Shown one piece after another: positions 43,794-52,314 of a DNA stretch of 64,000 bases. The position numbers and the translations under genes were made by a program. Numbering within the stretch: the stretch's first letter is position 1; the number at the start of each line of letters is the position of its first letter. The notes under the pieces are model-generated. The model saw only the letters and a program-made list of their open reading frames with translations, was not told where the DNA came from and did no database searches. The stretch spans positions 36,744-100,743 of the forward strand of contig DASUUH010000062.1 of the NCBI GenBank assembly GCA_036374175.1, given 5' to 3'. Source of the DNA: JASLBX01 sp036374175 (GTDB lineage Bacteria > Actinomycetota > Actinomycetes > Jiangellales > Jiangellaceae).

Positions 43794-45086
43794 CTAGCCG
43801 CCGATCAGCCTGACGAGCGCGACTGCCGGCACGGGCCGCACCCCCGGACGGCGAACGCCATCGGCGACCTCGCGGTCGGAGGAGGCGACCACCACGGCCC
43901 GTCCCTCCGGCTCAGCCTGCACCAGCCGACGGATCAGCTCGTCAGCGGTTTCGCCCTTCGGGCTGAATCTCACTCTCACGCCTGCGGCCGGGCCCACCGG
44001 CGGTGGGACGGACACGTCTGCACCGTCGAACACGCAGGTGACCTCGGCTTTGGTGCGGGCGGCCAGCGCACCGAGCGCCTGTATGAGCCGGTTCCGTTGC
44101 GCCTCCAGAGGCATCGCCGGCCACGCGGTCTTGGTCACGTTGTAGCCGTCCACGACCAGGTGAACCCTCGGTATCGCCAGCAGGTCCGAAAGGTACGCAG
44201 GATCATCCGACGAGCGGGCCCGGCCATGCGCGGGCATATCCGCTCCGGCCGGACCACTGGCTGCAACAGTGTCCGCCGGCCGCACGGAGGTCGCCGGCAA
44301 CGCCAGTTCTCGCCGAAGGCCCGCTGCGGCTTCGGTAAGGGTGTCCAGCAACAGGCCGAGCCGCGCCGTCTCCAGGCCTCGACCTTCCCGGCCCGCTCGC
44401 TTGAGGTTCTCCAGAGCTGTCTCAGCCTCGCTCAGTTTGGCGCGCAACCGCCGCGCCTCGGCTTCGGCCGCCGCTCGGGCCGCCTCGGCCTGCCCGACGG
44501 CATCACTGAGGTCGGACTCCGCCGCCTGTTCCGCTCCTCTCGCAGCGGCGGCCCGCTCGCGTGCTTCGCCGAGCCGCCGCCGTAACGCGGTGTTCTCGGC
44601 CTTGAGCCGGTCGATCTCGCCCTTGTACCTGTCCCGGGCTTCCCGAGCCGACGCCCGCGCCGCGGCGAGCTGTTCTCGAAGGCGGACGGCGGCCGCCGAC
44701 TCACGAGCGGCCCTGGCCTCGATCTCGGCTCGGTTCGTGGTCTCCCCGGCGTCCTTCACCACCGCCTCCCAGCCGAGCGGCCGCTGCAGGTACGCGATGA
44801 CCGCGATGTCGACCGGATCCGCGGCGGCCGGCGGGGCGCCGTCTTCGAGGGCGTCCGCAAGGCCCGGCATCGCGGCCGACGCCGCCTCGAACACACGAGA
44901 CCGGAAAGCAGGATCGGTTTCCAGCCCGGCCGCGATCGCGCTGGCTCCGAGCCGCGCGCGCTTGGCTGCGGCGAACCTGGCGACCGGTCGCAGCGCCGCC
45001 GGTATCTCATCGGCACGCATTGAACCGAGCACGTCGGCCGCCAGCGCCACGACCCGTGCCCGGACCGGCTCCGGAAGGGTCGTCAC
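43794..45086 (-). CDS. NYN-domain putative RNase with coiled coil
   Basis: 430 aa. An N-terminal helical domain of about 125 residues (EIPAALRPVARFAAAKRARLG) precedes a long Ala/Glu/Arg coiled coil (about 140-260). The C-terminal YacP-like NYN nuclease domain covers about 300-430: HLVVDGYNVTKTAWP, VTCVFDGADVS, FSPKGETADELIRRLV and VVVASSDREVADGVRRPG provide the four acidic PIN/NYN residues. Probably an RNA nuclease. GTG at 45086 overlaps the upstream zinc-ribbon gene by 4 bases (GTGA), so the two are coupled. Confidence 0.82.
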   Translation of the reverse strand: MTTLPEPVRARVVALAADVLGSMRADEIPAALRPVARFAAAKRARLGASAIAAGLETDPAFRSRVFEAASAAMPGLADALEDGAPPAAADPVDIAVIAYLQRPLGWEAVVKDAGETTNRAEIEARAARESAAAVRLREQLAAARASAREARDRYKGEIDRLKAENTALRRRLGEARERAAAARGAEQAAESDLSDAVGQAEAARAAAEAEARRLRAKLSEAETALENLKRAGREGRGLETARLGLLLDTLTEAAAGLRRELALPATSVRPADTVAASGPAGADMPAHGRARSSDDPAYLSDLLAIPRVHLVVDGYNVTKTAWPAMPLEAQRNRLIQALGALAARTKAEVTCVFDGADVSVPPPVGPAAGVRVRFSPKGETADELIRRLVQAEPEGRAVVVASSDREVADGVRRPGVRPVPAVALVRLIGG

Positions 45087-45358
45087 GCCGGCTCAACGTC
45101 CTCCGCGGCGACGCGCGCCGACTCGTCGGCATCCACCCGACGCACCACCTCGATGTCTCGCTCGCTGCCGCACCAGCGGCAGCGGACCTGCTCTACGACC
45201 TCACCGAGCGTCTCCGACTCCTCCACCCGCGGCTCACCGGCCAAGGTGAAGTGGACGTATTCCCGCACCCGGACAGATCGCACCACGTCGAAGCGAGTGA
45301 GGTTGCCACACTGCGCGCAACGCCAGCGGGTCGTCGCGGTCGGCATCGATATGGCCAC
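45083..45358 (-). CDS. Zinc-ribbon protein coupled to the NYN nuclease
   Basis: 91 aa from GTG at 45358, chosen because GGAGG lies 6 bases upstream; an ATG at 45346 is an alternative. Two CxxC pairs, WRCAQCGNLTRFDV and VRCRWCGSERDIEV, about 48 residues apart, should form one zinc ribbon; between them is VREYVHFTLAGEPRVEESETL. The tail is acidic. Divergent from the DEDD/GIY-YIG gene (96 bases). Function unknown; coupling suggests it works with the nuclease, possibly in RNA binding. Confidence 0.75.
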   Translation of the reverse strand: MAISMPTATTRWRCAQCGNLTRFDVVRSVRVREYVHFTLAGEPRVEESETLGEVVEQVRCRWCGSERDIEVVRRVDADESARVAAEDVEPA

Positions 45359-45441
45359 GGGTGTCCTCCACTTCATCGACCTAGTCAGGTTAGAGGAGGT
45401 GCCGACCAGCGCGCCGCCACCACCTTGTCAGTGTCGGTCCC

Positions 45442-45447
45442 TACCGT
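45442..45447 (+). promoter_or_regulatory. -10-like TACCGT before the DEDD/GIY-YIG gene
   Basis: TACCGT, 7 bases, ATG at 45455; possible leaderless start. No clear -35. Confidence 0.35.
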
Positions 45448-45454
45448 TCCAACC

Positions 45455-47197
45455 ATGACGACCACAGTCGTTCAAGGCACGATCGACGAGTTGGGCGTGC
45501 CTCTCGTCGCAACGACGTTCGTGGTCGTCGATCTTGAAACGACTGGTGGCGCACCGGCCACGGCCGACATCACCGAGTTCGGCGCCGTCAAGGTGCAAGG
45601 CGGCGAGGTGCTCGGCGAGTTCCAGACTCTCGTACGCCCGTCGATGGCCATCCCGCCGTTTGTGGCCGTGCTCACCGGCATCACCGACGCAATGGTGGCC
45701 TCCGCGCCGCGGCTGGAGTCGGTTCTCCCGGCGTTTCTGGAGTTCGCGCGCGGGGCCACCCTCGTCGCCCACAACGCGCCCTTCGACGTCGGGTTCCTCA
45801 AGGCCGCCTGCGAACGCACCGGCCGGCCCTGGCCGCGGTTCGAGGTGCTCGACACCGCCCGGCTCGCCCGGCGAGTGCTCGCCCGCGACGAGGCCCGCGA
45901 CTGCAAGCTGTCGACGCTGGCGCGGTTGTTCCACGCGTCCACCACCCCCACTCACCGGGCTCTGGAGGACGCCCGGGCGACGGTCGACGTCCTGCACGGG
46001 CTGCTCGAGCGGCTGGGCAACGTCGGGGTGCAGACCGTCGAGGAGCTTGTGCTCTGGCAGAGCACGGTCACGCCGGCTCAGCGCAGCAAGCGCCACCTCG
46101 CCGAGCACCTTCCACCCGCGCCCGGCGTCTATATCTTCACCGACGGTCAAGGGCATGCGCTCTACGTCGGCAAGAGCACAAATATGCGTCGGCGGGTCCG
46201 CACGTACTTCACCGCGTCCGAGACCCGCTCCCGGATGACCGAGATGATTTCGATCGCCGAAACGGTCACCGGAATCGAGTGCGCGACGGCTCTCGAGGCC
46301 GAGGTCCGTGAGCTTCGCCTGATCGCCGAGCGCAAGCCGCGCTACAACCGCCGGTCCCGATTTCCGGAACGGGCGAGTTGGCTCAAGCTCACCGTTGAGC
46401 CGTTCCCGCGACTGTCCATGGTGCGCGACGTTCGCGACGACGGCGCGGCGTACCTTGGACCTTTCGGATCACGACGCACGGCCGAAGCCGCCATGACCGC
46501 CGTGCACGAGGCGATCCCCATCCGGCAGTGCACCGAGCGCCTCTCCCCCAAACGCAGTCGCTCGGCCTGTGTGCTGGCGGAGCTGGGCAGGTGCGGCGCG
46601 CCGTGTGCCGGGGGCGAGACCGTCGAGCAGTACGGCCAGCACGCCGCCGAGGTCCGCGAAGCCTTCACGGCCGATGCCGGCGAGCTGGTCTCACGGCTGC
46701 TGGGCCGGATCGAGCGGCTCGCGGCCGCCCAGCGCTATGAGGACGCCGCGGTCCACCGCAATCGGCTGGCAGCGTTCGTCCGTGCCGCCGCCCGCAGCCA
46801 GCGAATGGCCGCCCTCGCCGCTGTCCCTGAGCTCGCCGCCGCTCACCGGCTCGAGCAGGGCGGCTGGGAGATGCACGTCGTCCGGTGCGGCCGGCTCGCG
46901 GCCGCGGGAACCTCACCGCCGGGCGCGCACCCCCGCCCCTACCTCGATGCGCTGTTGAGCACGGCCGAAACGGTTACACCCGCGCCCGCGCCTCTGCCCG
47001 CCGCCACCGCTGAGGAGACCGAATGCGTCCTGCGCTGGCTGGAGCAGCCCGGCACCCGGCTGGTCGAGGTCGCCGGCAGCTGGACCCTGCCGGTGCGCAG
47101 CGCGTGGTCGTTCATGGATCTCGTCGACGCGGTGGGCGAGGCTCCCGGCGCGGCCCGGCCGTTCGACGACCGCCGCTCCCTCCGCCCCCGCGCGTGA
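45455..47197 (+). CDS. DEDD exonuclease / GIY-YIG endonuclease fusion (DnaQ-UvrC/Cho-like)
   Basis: 580 aa. Residues 1-185 are a DnaQ-type 3'-5' exonuclease with all acidic motifs: FVVVDLETTGG (Asp, Glu), LVAHNAPFDVGFL (Asp) and HRALEDARATVD (His, Asp). Residues ~215-300 form a GIY-YIG nuclease (PGVYIFTDGQ, LYVGKSTNMRRRV, ECATALEAEVRELRLI). A Cys-bearing insert (CVLAELGRCGAPCAG) and a UVR-like helical segment follow. UvrC's RNase H half is absent. The family is actinobacterial and probably acts in DNA repair, incising and trimming damaged ends; this has not been shown in detail. Confidence 0.9.
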   Translation: MTTTVVQGTIDELGVPLVATTFVVVDLETTGGAPATADITEFGAVKVQGGEVLGEFQTLVRPSMAIPPFVAVLTGITDAMVASAPRLESVLPAFLEFARGATLVAHNAPFDVGFLKAACERTGRPWPRFEVLDTARLARRVLARDEARDCKLSTLARLFHASTTPTHRALEDARATVDVLHGLLERLGNVGVQTVEELVLWQSTVTPAQRSKRHLAEHLPPAPGVYIFTDGQGHALYVGKSTNMRRRVRTYFTASETRSRMTEMISIAETVTGIECATALEAEVRELRLIAERKPRYNRRSRFPERASWLKLTVEPFPRLSMVRDVRDDGAAYLGPFGSRRTAEAAMTAVHEAIPIRQCTERLSPKRSRSACVLAELGRCGAPCAGGETVEQYGQHAAEVREAFTADAGELVSRLLGRIERLAAAQRYEDAAVHRNRLAAFVRAAARSQRMAALAAVPELAAAHRLEQGGWEMHVVRCGRLAAAGTSPPGAHPRPYLDALLSTAETVTPAPAPLPAATAEETECVLRWLEQPGTRLVEVAGSWTLPVRSAWSFMDLVDAVGEAPGAARPFDDRRSLRPRA

Positions 47198-47307
47198 ACC
47201 GACCGTCCGCAGAAGCGTCCCGGCGCCGCACACCGGCTTGTCGCCCACGTCGGCCGGCACCCAGCCAGGCGTAGGCTCGGGCTGGTTCGACAGGAGGAAG
47301 GACGCCC

Positions 47308-47595
47308 GTGATCACCGCCATCGTCTTCGTGCAGGCAGAGGTCGCCCGAATACCCGAGGTCGCCGAGCAGATCGCCGCGCTCGACGGCGTCAGCGAGGTC
47401 TATTCGGTCACCGGTGAGATAGATCTGATCGCCATGATCCGCGTGCGCCAACATGAGCAGATCGCCGAGGTCGTGGCCGACCGGCTGAACAAGGTGCCCG
47501 GTGTTCTCGGCACCGAGACCCACATCGCCTTCCGTGCCTTCTCCAGTCACGATCTCGAGGCCGCGTTCGCACTCGGTCTCGACGACACCGACTGA
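47308..47595 (+). CDS. Stand-alone Lrp/AsnC ligand-binding (RAM) domain protein
   Basis: 95 aa. Contains only the effector-binding alpha/beta sandwich of Lrp/AsnC regulators: ITAIVFVQAEVARIPEVAEQIAALDGVSEVYSVTGEIDLIAMIRV and the closing TETHIAFRAF. There is no helix-turn-helix, so it cannot bind DNA by itself. Such proteins may bind amino acids and modify full-length regulators. GTG at 47308 with GGAGGAAGG about 7 bases upstream. It is separated from trpD only by the small Tudor-like gene. Confidence 0.88.
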   Translation: MITAIVFVQAEVARIPEVAEQIAALDGVSEVYSVTGEIDLIAMIRVRQHEQIAEVVADRLNKVPGVLGTETHIAFRAFSSHDLEAAFALGLDDTD

Positions 47596-47850
47596 CCACC
47601 ACCACCCCTCAACTTCGGTGAGGTGGAGTGGACAGGACCACCGGTCGGACCGCGACCGGGATTTTCGCCGCCTTCGCCGCCGCCTCTAATTCGGGGTAAG
47701 TCAGCTGGTAGAGGCCCACTTAAGCGGGATCTGGAGCGGGCACCAGCCCAGTATCCGTTGTCCGCTGACGATCATTTTGGATGTATTCGGGGCAAAGTTG
47801 TTGGTGATTTGTTACCTACATCTCCGAAACGAGGAGCAACATGGGGGTTC

Positions 47851-48075
47851 ATGAGTGCACGTTCGATGGCACGCCGGCCCGTCCTGCCGGCTAGCCCGTT
47901 CAAGGCGTCGAAAGAACAACCAGTCGAGAAGTTCAACATCGACGACCGGATCACGCACGATCGGCACGGCGTCGGCCGTGTCATCCTCCTGGAGAGCGAC
48001 ACAGTTGTGCATGTCGCCTTCGGTTCGGAGGTGCGGCGTATCGCACTGCCGAACCCGAAGGTGACCCGGCTCTAG
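47851..48075 (+). CDS. Small Tudor/SH3-like protein
   Basis: About 74 aa from ATG at 47851; GAGGAG is 14 bases upstream, so the start could also be the in-frame ATG at 47866. A basic head (MSARSMARRPVLPAS) precedes a compact beta domain, FNIDDRITHDRHGVGRVILL and VVHVAFGSEVRRIALPN. The pattern resembles C-terminal Tudor-like domains of UvrD/PcrA and CarD-type RNA-polymerase-binding modules, and the tail of DinB in this window (HDEYGAGWV). Possible nucleic-acid or polymerase partner; unproved. The 255-base space upstream is AT-richer than the surroundings and may hold its promoter. Confidence 0.65.
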   Translation: MSARSMARRPVLPASPFKASKEQPVEKFNIDDRITHDRHGVGRVILLESDTVVHVAFGSEVRRIALPNPKVTRL

Positions 48076-48131
48076 GAGTTCCCTCAGGCGCGCAGGGGCG
48101 CCCGGGAAACCTGGCCATCGGCCGAGCTGCC

Positions 48132-48167
48132 ACCGGACCTCCGCCGGCGAAACGGCGGGGCACCGGT
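48132..48167. terminator. Bidirectional hairpin between convergent genes
   Basis: CCGCCG (48141-48146) and CGGCGG (48153-48158) with a GCGAAA loop, enclosed by ACCGG (48132-48136) and CCGGT (48163-48167). It lies between the Tudor-like gene and the end of trpD. Confidence 0.5.
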
Positions 48168-48181
48168 ACGGCGCGGCTGGT

Positions 48182-49219
48182 TCAGCAGGCGGCGATCCAG
48201 CGGTCCAGCACAGCCGCTGCTTCCCCCGAGTCGACCGCCTCTTGAGCGCGCCCGTACGCCGCCCCGATCTGCTCGGTCAATGGTTTGTCGTCGCCGTCAT
48301 CGAGGCCGTCGTAGGCAACAAGGGCGGCCGCCGCGTTGAGCAACACAGCGTCGCGCACCGGCCCTGTCTCGCCGGCCAAGAACCGCCGGGCCACGTCCGC
48401 GTTATATGCCGCGTCACCGCCCCGCAGCGCGTCCGTCGCGGCCGGCGGAATGCCGAGGCGAGCAGGGTCGAGCCGCTCCTCGCGCGCTTCTCCCCCACGC
48501 ACGACCCACACCCTGGACGTCGTCGTCGTGGTCAGTTCGTCGAGCCCGTCGTCGCCACGGAATACCAGAGCCGACACCCCGCGCCCGGCGAGCACGCCGG
48601 CGATGATGCCCGCCATCCGGCCGTCGGACACGCCAACGGCCAGCGCCGACGGCCGCGCCGGGTTGGCGAGCGGACCGAGGAAGTTGAACGTGGTCGGGAT
48701 CCCGAGTTCCTTGCGAGTGGCGCCGGCGTGGCGGAGAGCCGGGTGGAACAGCGCTGCGAAGCAGAAGGTGATGCCCACCTCGTCGGCGATCTGTGCGACC
48801 CGCTCTGGCGGCAGGCCGAGGTCGATCCCCAACTCCTCGAGCAGGTCCGCTGCGCCGCAAGCGGACGAAGCCGCCCGGTTGCCGTGCTTGACCACCCGGG
48901 CACCGGCGCCCGCCGCCACTATCGCGGCCATCGTCGAGATGTTCACCGTCTGTGCGCGGTCGCCCCCGGTGCCGACCACGTCCACCGCCGGGCCCTCGAC
49001 CGAGATCGGCGTCGCGCGTTCGTACATGGCCCTGACCAGCCCGGCAACCTCGTCGACCGTTTCACCTTTGGCGCGTAACGCAATGACGAACGCGGCGATC
49101 TGAGCTGATGTCGCCGAGCCGTCCATGATCTCGCCCATCGCCCACGCGGTGGCCTCGGCCGGCAGATCTGAACCTTCCAGGAGGGCAGTCAGGACCTGCG
49201 GCCAGCTCTGCGGGTTCAT
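48182..49219 (-). CDS. trpD: Anthranilate phosphoribosyltransferase
   Basis: 345 aa. The PRPP-binding glycine loop is [60 protein letters not shown] and [13 protein letters not shown] are family blocks. It transfers phosphoribose to anthranilate, the second step of tryptophan synthesis. Other trp genes are absent from the window. ATG at 49219 overlaps the stop of the upstream receiver-like gene (ATGA), so the two are translated together. Confidence 0.95.
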   Translation of the reverse strand: MNPQSWPQVLTALLEGSDLPAEATAWAMGEIMDGSATSAQIAAFVIALRAKGETVDEVAGLVRAMYERATPISVEGPAVDVVGTGGDRAQTVNISTMAAIVAAGAGARVVKHGNRAASSACGAADLLEELGIDLGLPPERVAQIADEVGITFCFAALFHPALRHAGATRKELGIPTTFNFLGPLANPARPSALAVGVSDGRMAGIIAGVLAGRGVSALVFRGDDGLDELTTTTTSRVWVVRGGEAREERLDPARLGIPPAATDALRGGDAAYNADVARRFLAGETGPVRDAVLLNAAAALVAYDGLDDGDDKPLTEQIGAAYGRAQEAVDSGEAAAVLDRWIAAC

Positions 49220-49641
49220 GAGGCAACAGGGACGCGCCGGCGCGGCCGGCGGAGCAAGTCTGCGACGGCAGCGGCCACCGCAGCCGGGTCGAGCGGGTGT
49301 GAAATGACAGCGTCAGCCCTCGACCAGGTCGCAAGCCAGCCGTCCTGGGCCCGCCCGACGATCACCAGGATCGGGGGACACTGGAAAATCTCGTCCTTGA
49401 CCTGCCGGGCCAGGCCGATACCGCCGTAGGGTACCGCCTCACCGTCGAAGACCGCGACATCGATGCCGCCGGCGCGCAGAGCCTTCAGCACTGCCGGCAC
49501 GGTGGCGCATTCGACGTACTCGACCCTCGGCACGTCGGCCGCCGGGCGCCGTCCGATGGCAAACCGGATACGCTCCCGCGTGGTGCGGTCGTCGCTGTAG
49601 ACAAGAACCGTTCTCGTCTCTGGGGCTGTCGCGGTGCTCAT
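49216..49641 (-). CDS. Atypical response-regulator receiver protein
   Basis: 141 aa from ATG at 49641 ([27 protein letters not shown]). CheY-like fold with acidic SDD, a possible phospho-acceptor Asp in [13 protein letters not shown], and [14 protein letters not shown]. The invariant receiver Lys is replaced by His in [11 protein letters not shown], and there is no output domain, so it looks like a pseudo-receiver acting through protein contacts. Coupled by a 4-base overlap to trpD. Confidence 0.75.
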   Translation of the reverse strand: MSTATAPETRTVLVYSDDRTTRERIRFAIGRRPAADVPRVEYVECATVPAVLKALRAGGIDVAVFDGEAVPYGGIGLARQVKDEIFQCPPILVIVGRAQDGWLATWSRADAVISHPLDPAAVAAAVADLLRRPRRRVPVAS

Positions 49642-49757
49642 CGGATGCGTCCTCGAGTCATGGCTACGGTCGGGGTCCGATCTTACCGGCCGGCCGAGAT
49701 ACCTGCAGTGCCGGTAGAGGCTACCCAACACGCCGAGACCTGGTTGCCGGGGTCGGG

Positions 49758-50432
49758 ATGTACTCGCGTTCGGCTACCGACATAATGGCGCACGTGGCTC
49801 AGGCATCCGCAGTACCGACAGCGCCCGCTCCGGCGCCCGAGCGGCCCAACATGGTCGCGGTGGGCACCATCGTCTGGCTGTCCAGCGAGCTCATGTTCTT
49901 CGCGGCGTTGTTCGCTGTCTACTTCACCATCCGGTCGGTGCGGCCGGACGTGTGGGACGCTAACACCCCGCTGCTGAACATTCCGTTCGCGGCGGCGAAC
50001 ACCACCATCCTGGTGCTCTCATCGGTCACCTGCCAGTTCGGCGTGTGGCGAGCGGAGCGCGGCCAGGTCGGTCGGACCGGCAGCCTGCTGCAGGTCGGCC
50101 GCTGGGGCCTGCGTGAGTGGTTCGTCCTCACGTTCATCATGGGCGCTGTCTTCGTGGCGGGTCAGGTGTACGAGTACGCCGAGCTGGCCATCCACGAAGG
50201 CGTCACGCTGTCCAGTGATGCCTTCGGCTCCATCTTCTACCTGGCCACGGGTTTCCACGCCTTGCACGTCACCGGCGGTTTGATGGCGTTCCTGCTCGTC
50301 CTGGGCAGGACGTTCATGGCCCGCCGGTTCACCCACGAACAGGCCACCAGCGCCATCGTCGTGTCGTACTACTGGCACTTCGTCGACGTGGTTTGGATCG
50401 GGCTGTTCCTGACCATCTACGCGGTTCAATGA
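49758..50432 (+). CDS. ctaE: Cytochrome c oxidase subunit III
   Basis: 224 aa with five membrane helices. Conserved blocks: [67 protein letters not shown] and [19 protein letters not shown], with the subunit III Glu and His residues. The start is uncertain: ATG at 49758, ATG at 49785 or a leaderless GTG at 49794 (CATAAT lies at 49781-49786). First gene of a ctaE-qcrC-qcrA-qcrB operon and part of the bc1-aa3 supercomplex. Confidence 0.95.
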   Translation: MYSRSATDIMAHVAQASAVPTAPAPAPERPNMVAVGTIVWLSSELMFFAALFAVYFTIRSVRPDVWDANTPLLNIPFAAANTTILVLSSVTCQFGVWRAERGQVGRTGSLLQVGRWGLREWFVLTFIMGAVFVAGQVYEYAELAIHEGVTLSSDAFGSIFYLATGFHALHVTGGLMAFLLVLGRTFMARRFTHEQATSAIVVSYYWHFVDVVWIGLFLTIYAVQ

Positions 50433-51247
50433 CGAGGAGCGCTGTGACTGCGATCTCCGCCCGCCGGCGCCATCCGTTGGCGGCCGCCGTCGTCCTGTTC
50501 GTCGCCTTGCTGCTCTTCGGGGGGCTGTACGCAGCGTTCGCCCCAGCCAGCCAGGCCGACGTACAGGCCAGCACATCGACGCAGATCGACGAGGGCCGCA
50601 AGCTGTTCGCGATCGGGTGCTCGAGCTGCCACGGTCTTAACGGCGAGGGCCAGAGTCGTGACGATGGCACGGTGCTCGGGCCGTCACTGGTAGGAGTGGG
50701 CGCAGCCGCCGTCGACTTCCAGGTCGGCACGGGGCGGATGCCGGCCGGCCCGCCGGGTGCTCAGCTTCCCCGCAAGGAGGTCCAATACACCCAGGATGAG
50801 ATCGACGCACTGGCCGCGTACGTCGCGTCCTTCGCCCCCGGCCCCGAGATCCCGGGTGCGGCCGCCGTCGACCCCCAGCGCGGCAACGTCGCGCGCGGGG
50901 GCGAACTGTTCCGCACCAACTGCGCCCAGTGCCACAACGCCACTGGCCAGGGCGGCGCCTTGTCGTACGGCAAATACGCCCCGCCGCTGGCAGGTGTAGA
51001 GCCGAAGCACATGTACGAGGCCATGCTCACCGGACCGCAGTCGATGCCGGTGTTCAACGACACCACGATCACCCCGGACCAGAAGCGCGACATCATCGCC
51101 TTCCTCAAGCACATCGAGGACGAGCCGAATCCCGGTGGTGCGGGCATCGGCCGGATCGGCCCGGTGTCCGAGGGCCTGTGGGGCTGGCTCATCGGAATCG
51201 GATCGCTGATCGGCGCCGCCGTGTGGCTCGGGGCGAAGCGGTCATGA
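50429..51247 (+). CDS. qcrC: Di-heme cytochrome c subunit of the bc1 complex
   Basis: 272 aa. An N-terminal membrane anchor ([20 protein letters not shown]) is followed by two cytochrome c domains with CSSCH and CAQCH heme sites and distal Met candidates in GRMPAGPPG and [11 protein letters not shown]-terminal membrane helix ([18 protein letters not shown]) follows. It passes electrons directly from the Rieske/cytochrome b core to the aa3 oxidase, replacing soluble cytochrome c. ATG at 50429 overlaps the ctaE stop; a GTG at 50444 sits 4 bases after GAGGAG and may be the true start. Confidence 0.95.
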   Translation: MTRSAVTAISARRRHPLAAAVVLFVALLLFGGLYAAFAPASQADVQASTSTQIDEGRKLFAIGCSSCHGLNGEGQSRDDGTVLGPSLVGVGAAAVDFQVGTGRMPAGPPGAQLPRKEVQYTQDEIDALAAYVASFAPGPEIPGAAAVDPQRGNVARGGELFRTNCAQCHNATGQGGALSYGKYAPPLAGVEPKHMYEAMLTGPQSMPVFNDTTITPDQKRDIIAFLKHIEDEPNPGGAGIGRIGPVSEGLWGWLIGIGSLIGAAVWLGAKRS

Positions 51248-52314
51248 CCATATCGAGGGACGACGAGATGTCCGACTACACGACCGAAGCGGGCACCGAA
51301 CTTGAGCGCCGCGAACGGGCCGGCGATCCGATCGGCGACCCCGGCCTGCCGGAGTCGCCGCCGCGGCTCACCGATCTGGATGAGCGGGCGGCGCGGCGTG
51401 CCGAACGCCAGGTGGCGGGCATGTTCGGGCTGGCCGCAGTGCTCACCGTCGCGTTCCTGGTGGCCTACGTGGTGTTCCCGATCGCAGCCGACGAGGGAGG
51501 GGTCGACGTCGGAGCCGTGCGCGACTCCAACCTGGCCCTGGGATTGACCCTCGGCGGCGCCCTGCTGCTGATCGGCATCGGCGCGATCCACTGGGCTCGC
51601 AAGCTCATGACAAGCCACCAAGTCGTCCACGAGCGCCACGAACTGCGCAGCAACGACGAGACACGGGCGGCCGCATTGGCCGACTTCGAGGTCGGCGCAG
51701 AGGAGAGCGGGTTCGGCCGGCGCAAGCTGATCCGCAACAGTCTGATCGGCGCCATGCTGCTGCTGCCGCTGCCGGCGGTCATCCTGCTGCGCGACCTCGG
51801 ACCCGCTCCGGGCGGGGTCAAGAAGAACACCGTGTGGGATACCGGCGTGCGGGTGGTCAAGGACCGCAGCTTCACTCCGATCCGGCCGTCCGACATGCAG
51901 GTCGGCTCGCTGGTCGTCGCGATGCCGGAAACGTATCAGGACCTTCCCGACCACGGCCCGGCCCGGCCGAACGAGCGGGGCAAGGCGTCAGTGTTCTTGA
52001 TCCGCATGCAGCCCGGCGAGTTCCGCGTCGAAGAAGGCCGCGAGAACTGGCACGTGGACGGGATCGTCTGCTATTCGAAGATCTGCACCCACGTCGGCTG
52101 CCCGATCACCTTGTACGAGCGAGACACGCACCACATGCTGTGCCCGTGCCATCAGTCGACGTTCGACCTTGCCAATAGTGGCGAAGCCATCTTCGGTCCC
52201 GCGAATCGCCCATTGCCGCAGTTGCCGCTGGCCGTCGACGACGAGGGTTACCTCATCGCGCAGAGTGACTTCGTCGATCCCGTCGGCCCGAGTTTCTGGG
52301 AGATGAACACATGA
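51244..52314 (+). CDS. qcrA: Rieske iron-sulfur subunit of the bc1 complex
   Basis: 356 aa. Three predicted N-terminal membrane helices (about 60-80, 98-117 and 165-182), the actinobacterial arrangement. The soluble Rieske domain binds the 2Fe-2S cluster through ICTHVGCPI and CPCHQSTFD. It takes electrons from menaquinol and hands them to the QcrC hemes. ATG at 51244 overlaps qcrC by 4 bases; an internal ATG at 51268 is possible. Confidence 0.95.
   Translation: MTISRDDEMSDYTTEAGTELERRERAGDPIGDPGLPESPPRLTDLDERAARRAERQVAGMFGLAAVLTVAFLVAYVVFPIAADEGGVDVGAVRDSNLALGLTLGGALLLIGIGAIHWARKLMTSHQVVHERHELRSNDETRAAALADFEVGAEESGFGRRKLIRNSLIGAMLLLPLPAVILLRDLGPAPGGVKKNTVWDTGVRVVKDRSFTPIRPSDMQVGSLVVAMPETYQDLPDHGPARPNERGKASVFLIRMQPGEFRVEEGRENWHVDGIVCYSKICTHVGCPITLYERDTHHMLCPCHQSTFDLANSGEAIFGPANRPLPQLPLAVDDEGYLIAQSDFVDPVGPSFWEMNT

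Noticed and set aside
47692..47750. Possible tRNA: GTCAGCTGGTAGAGG resembles a tRNA D-arm
   Set aside because: The D-stem does not pair fully, there is no GTTCGA T-arm downstream and no closing acceptor stem; at most a tRNA-derived fragment or chance.
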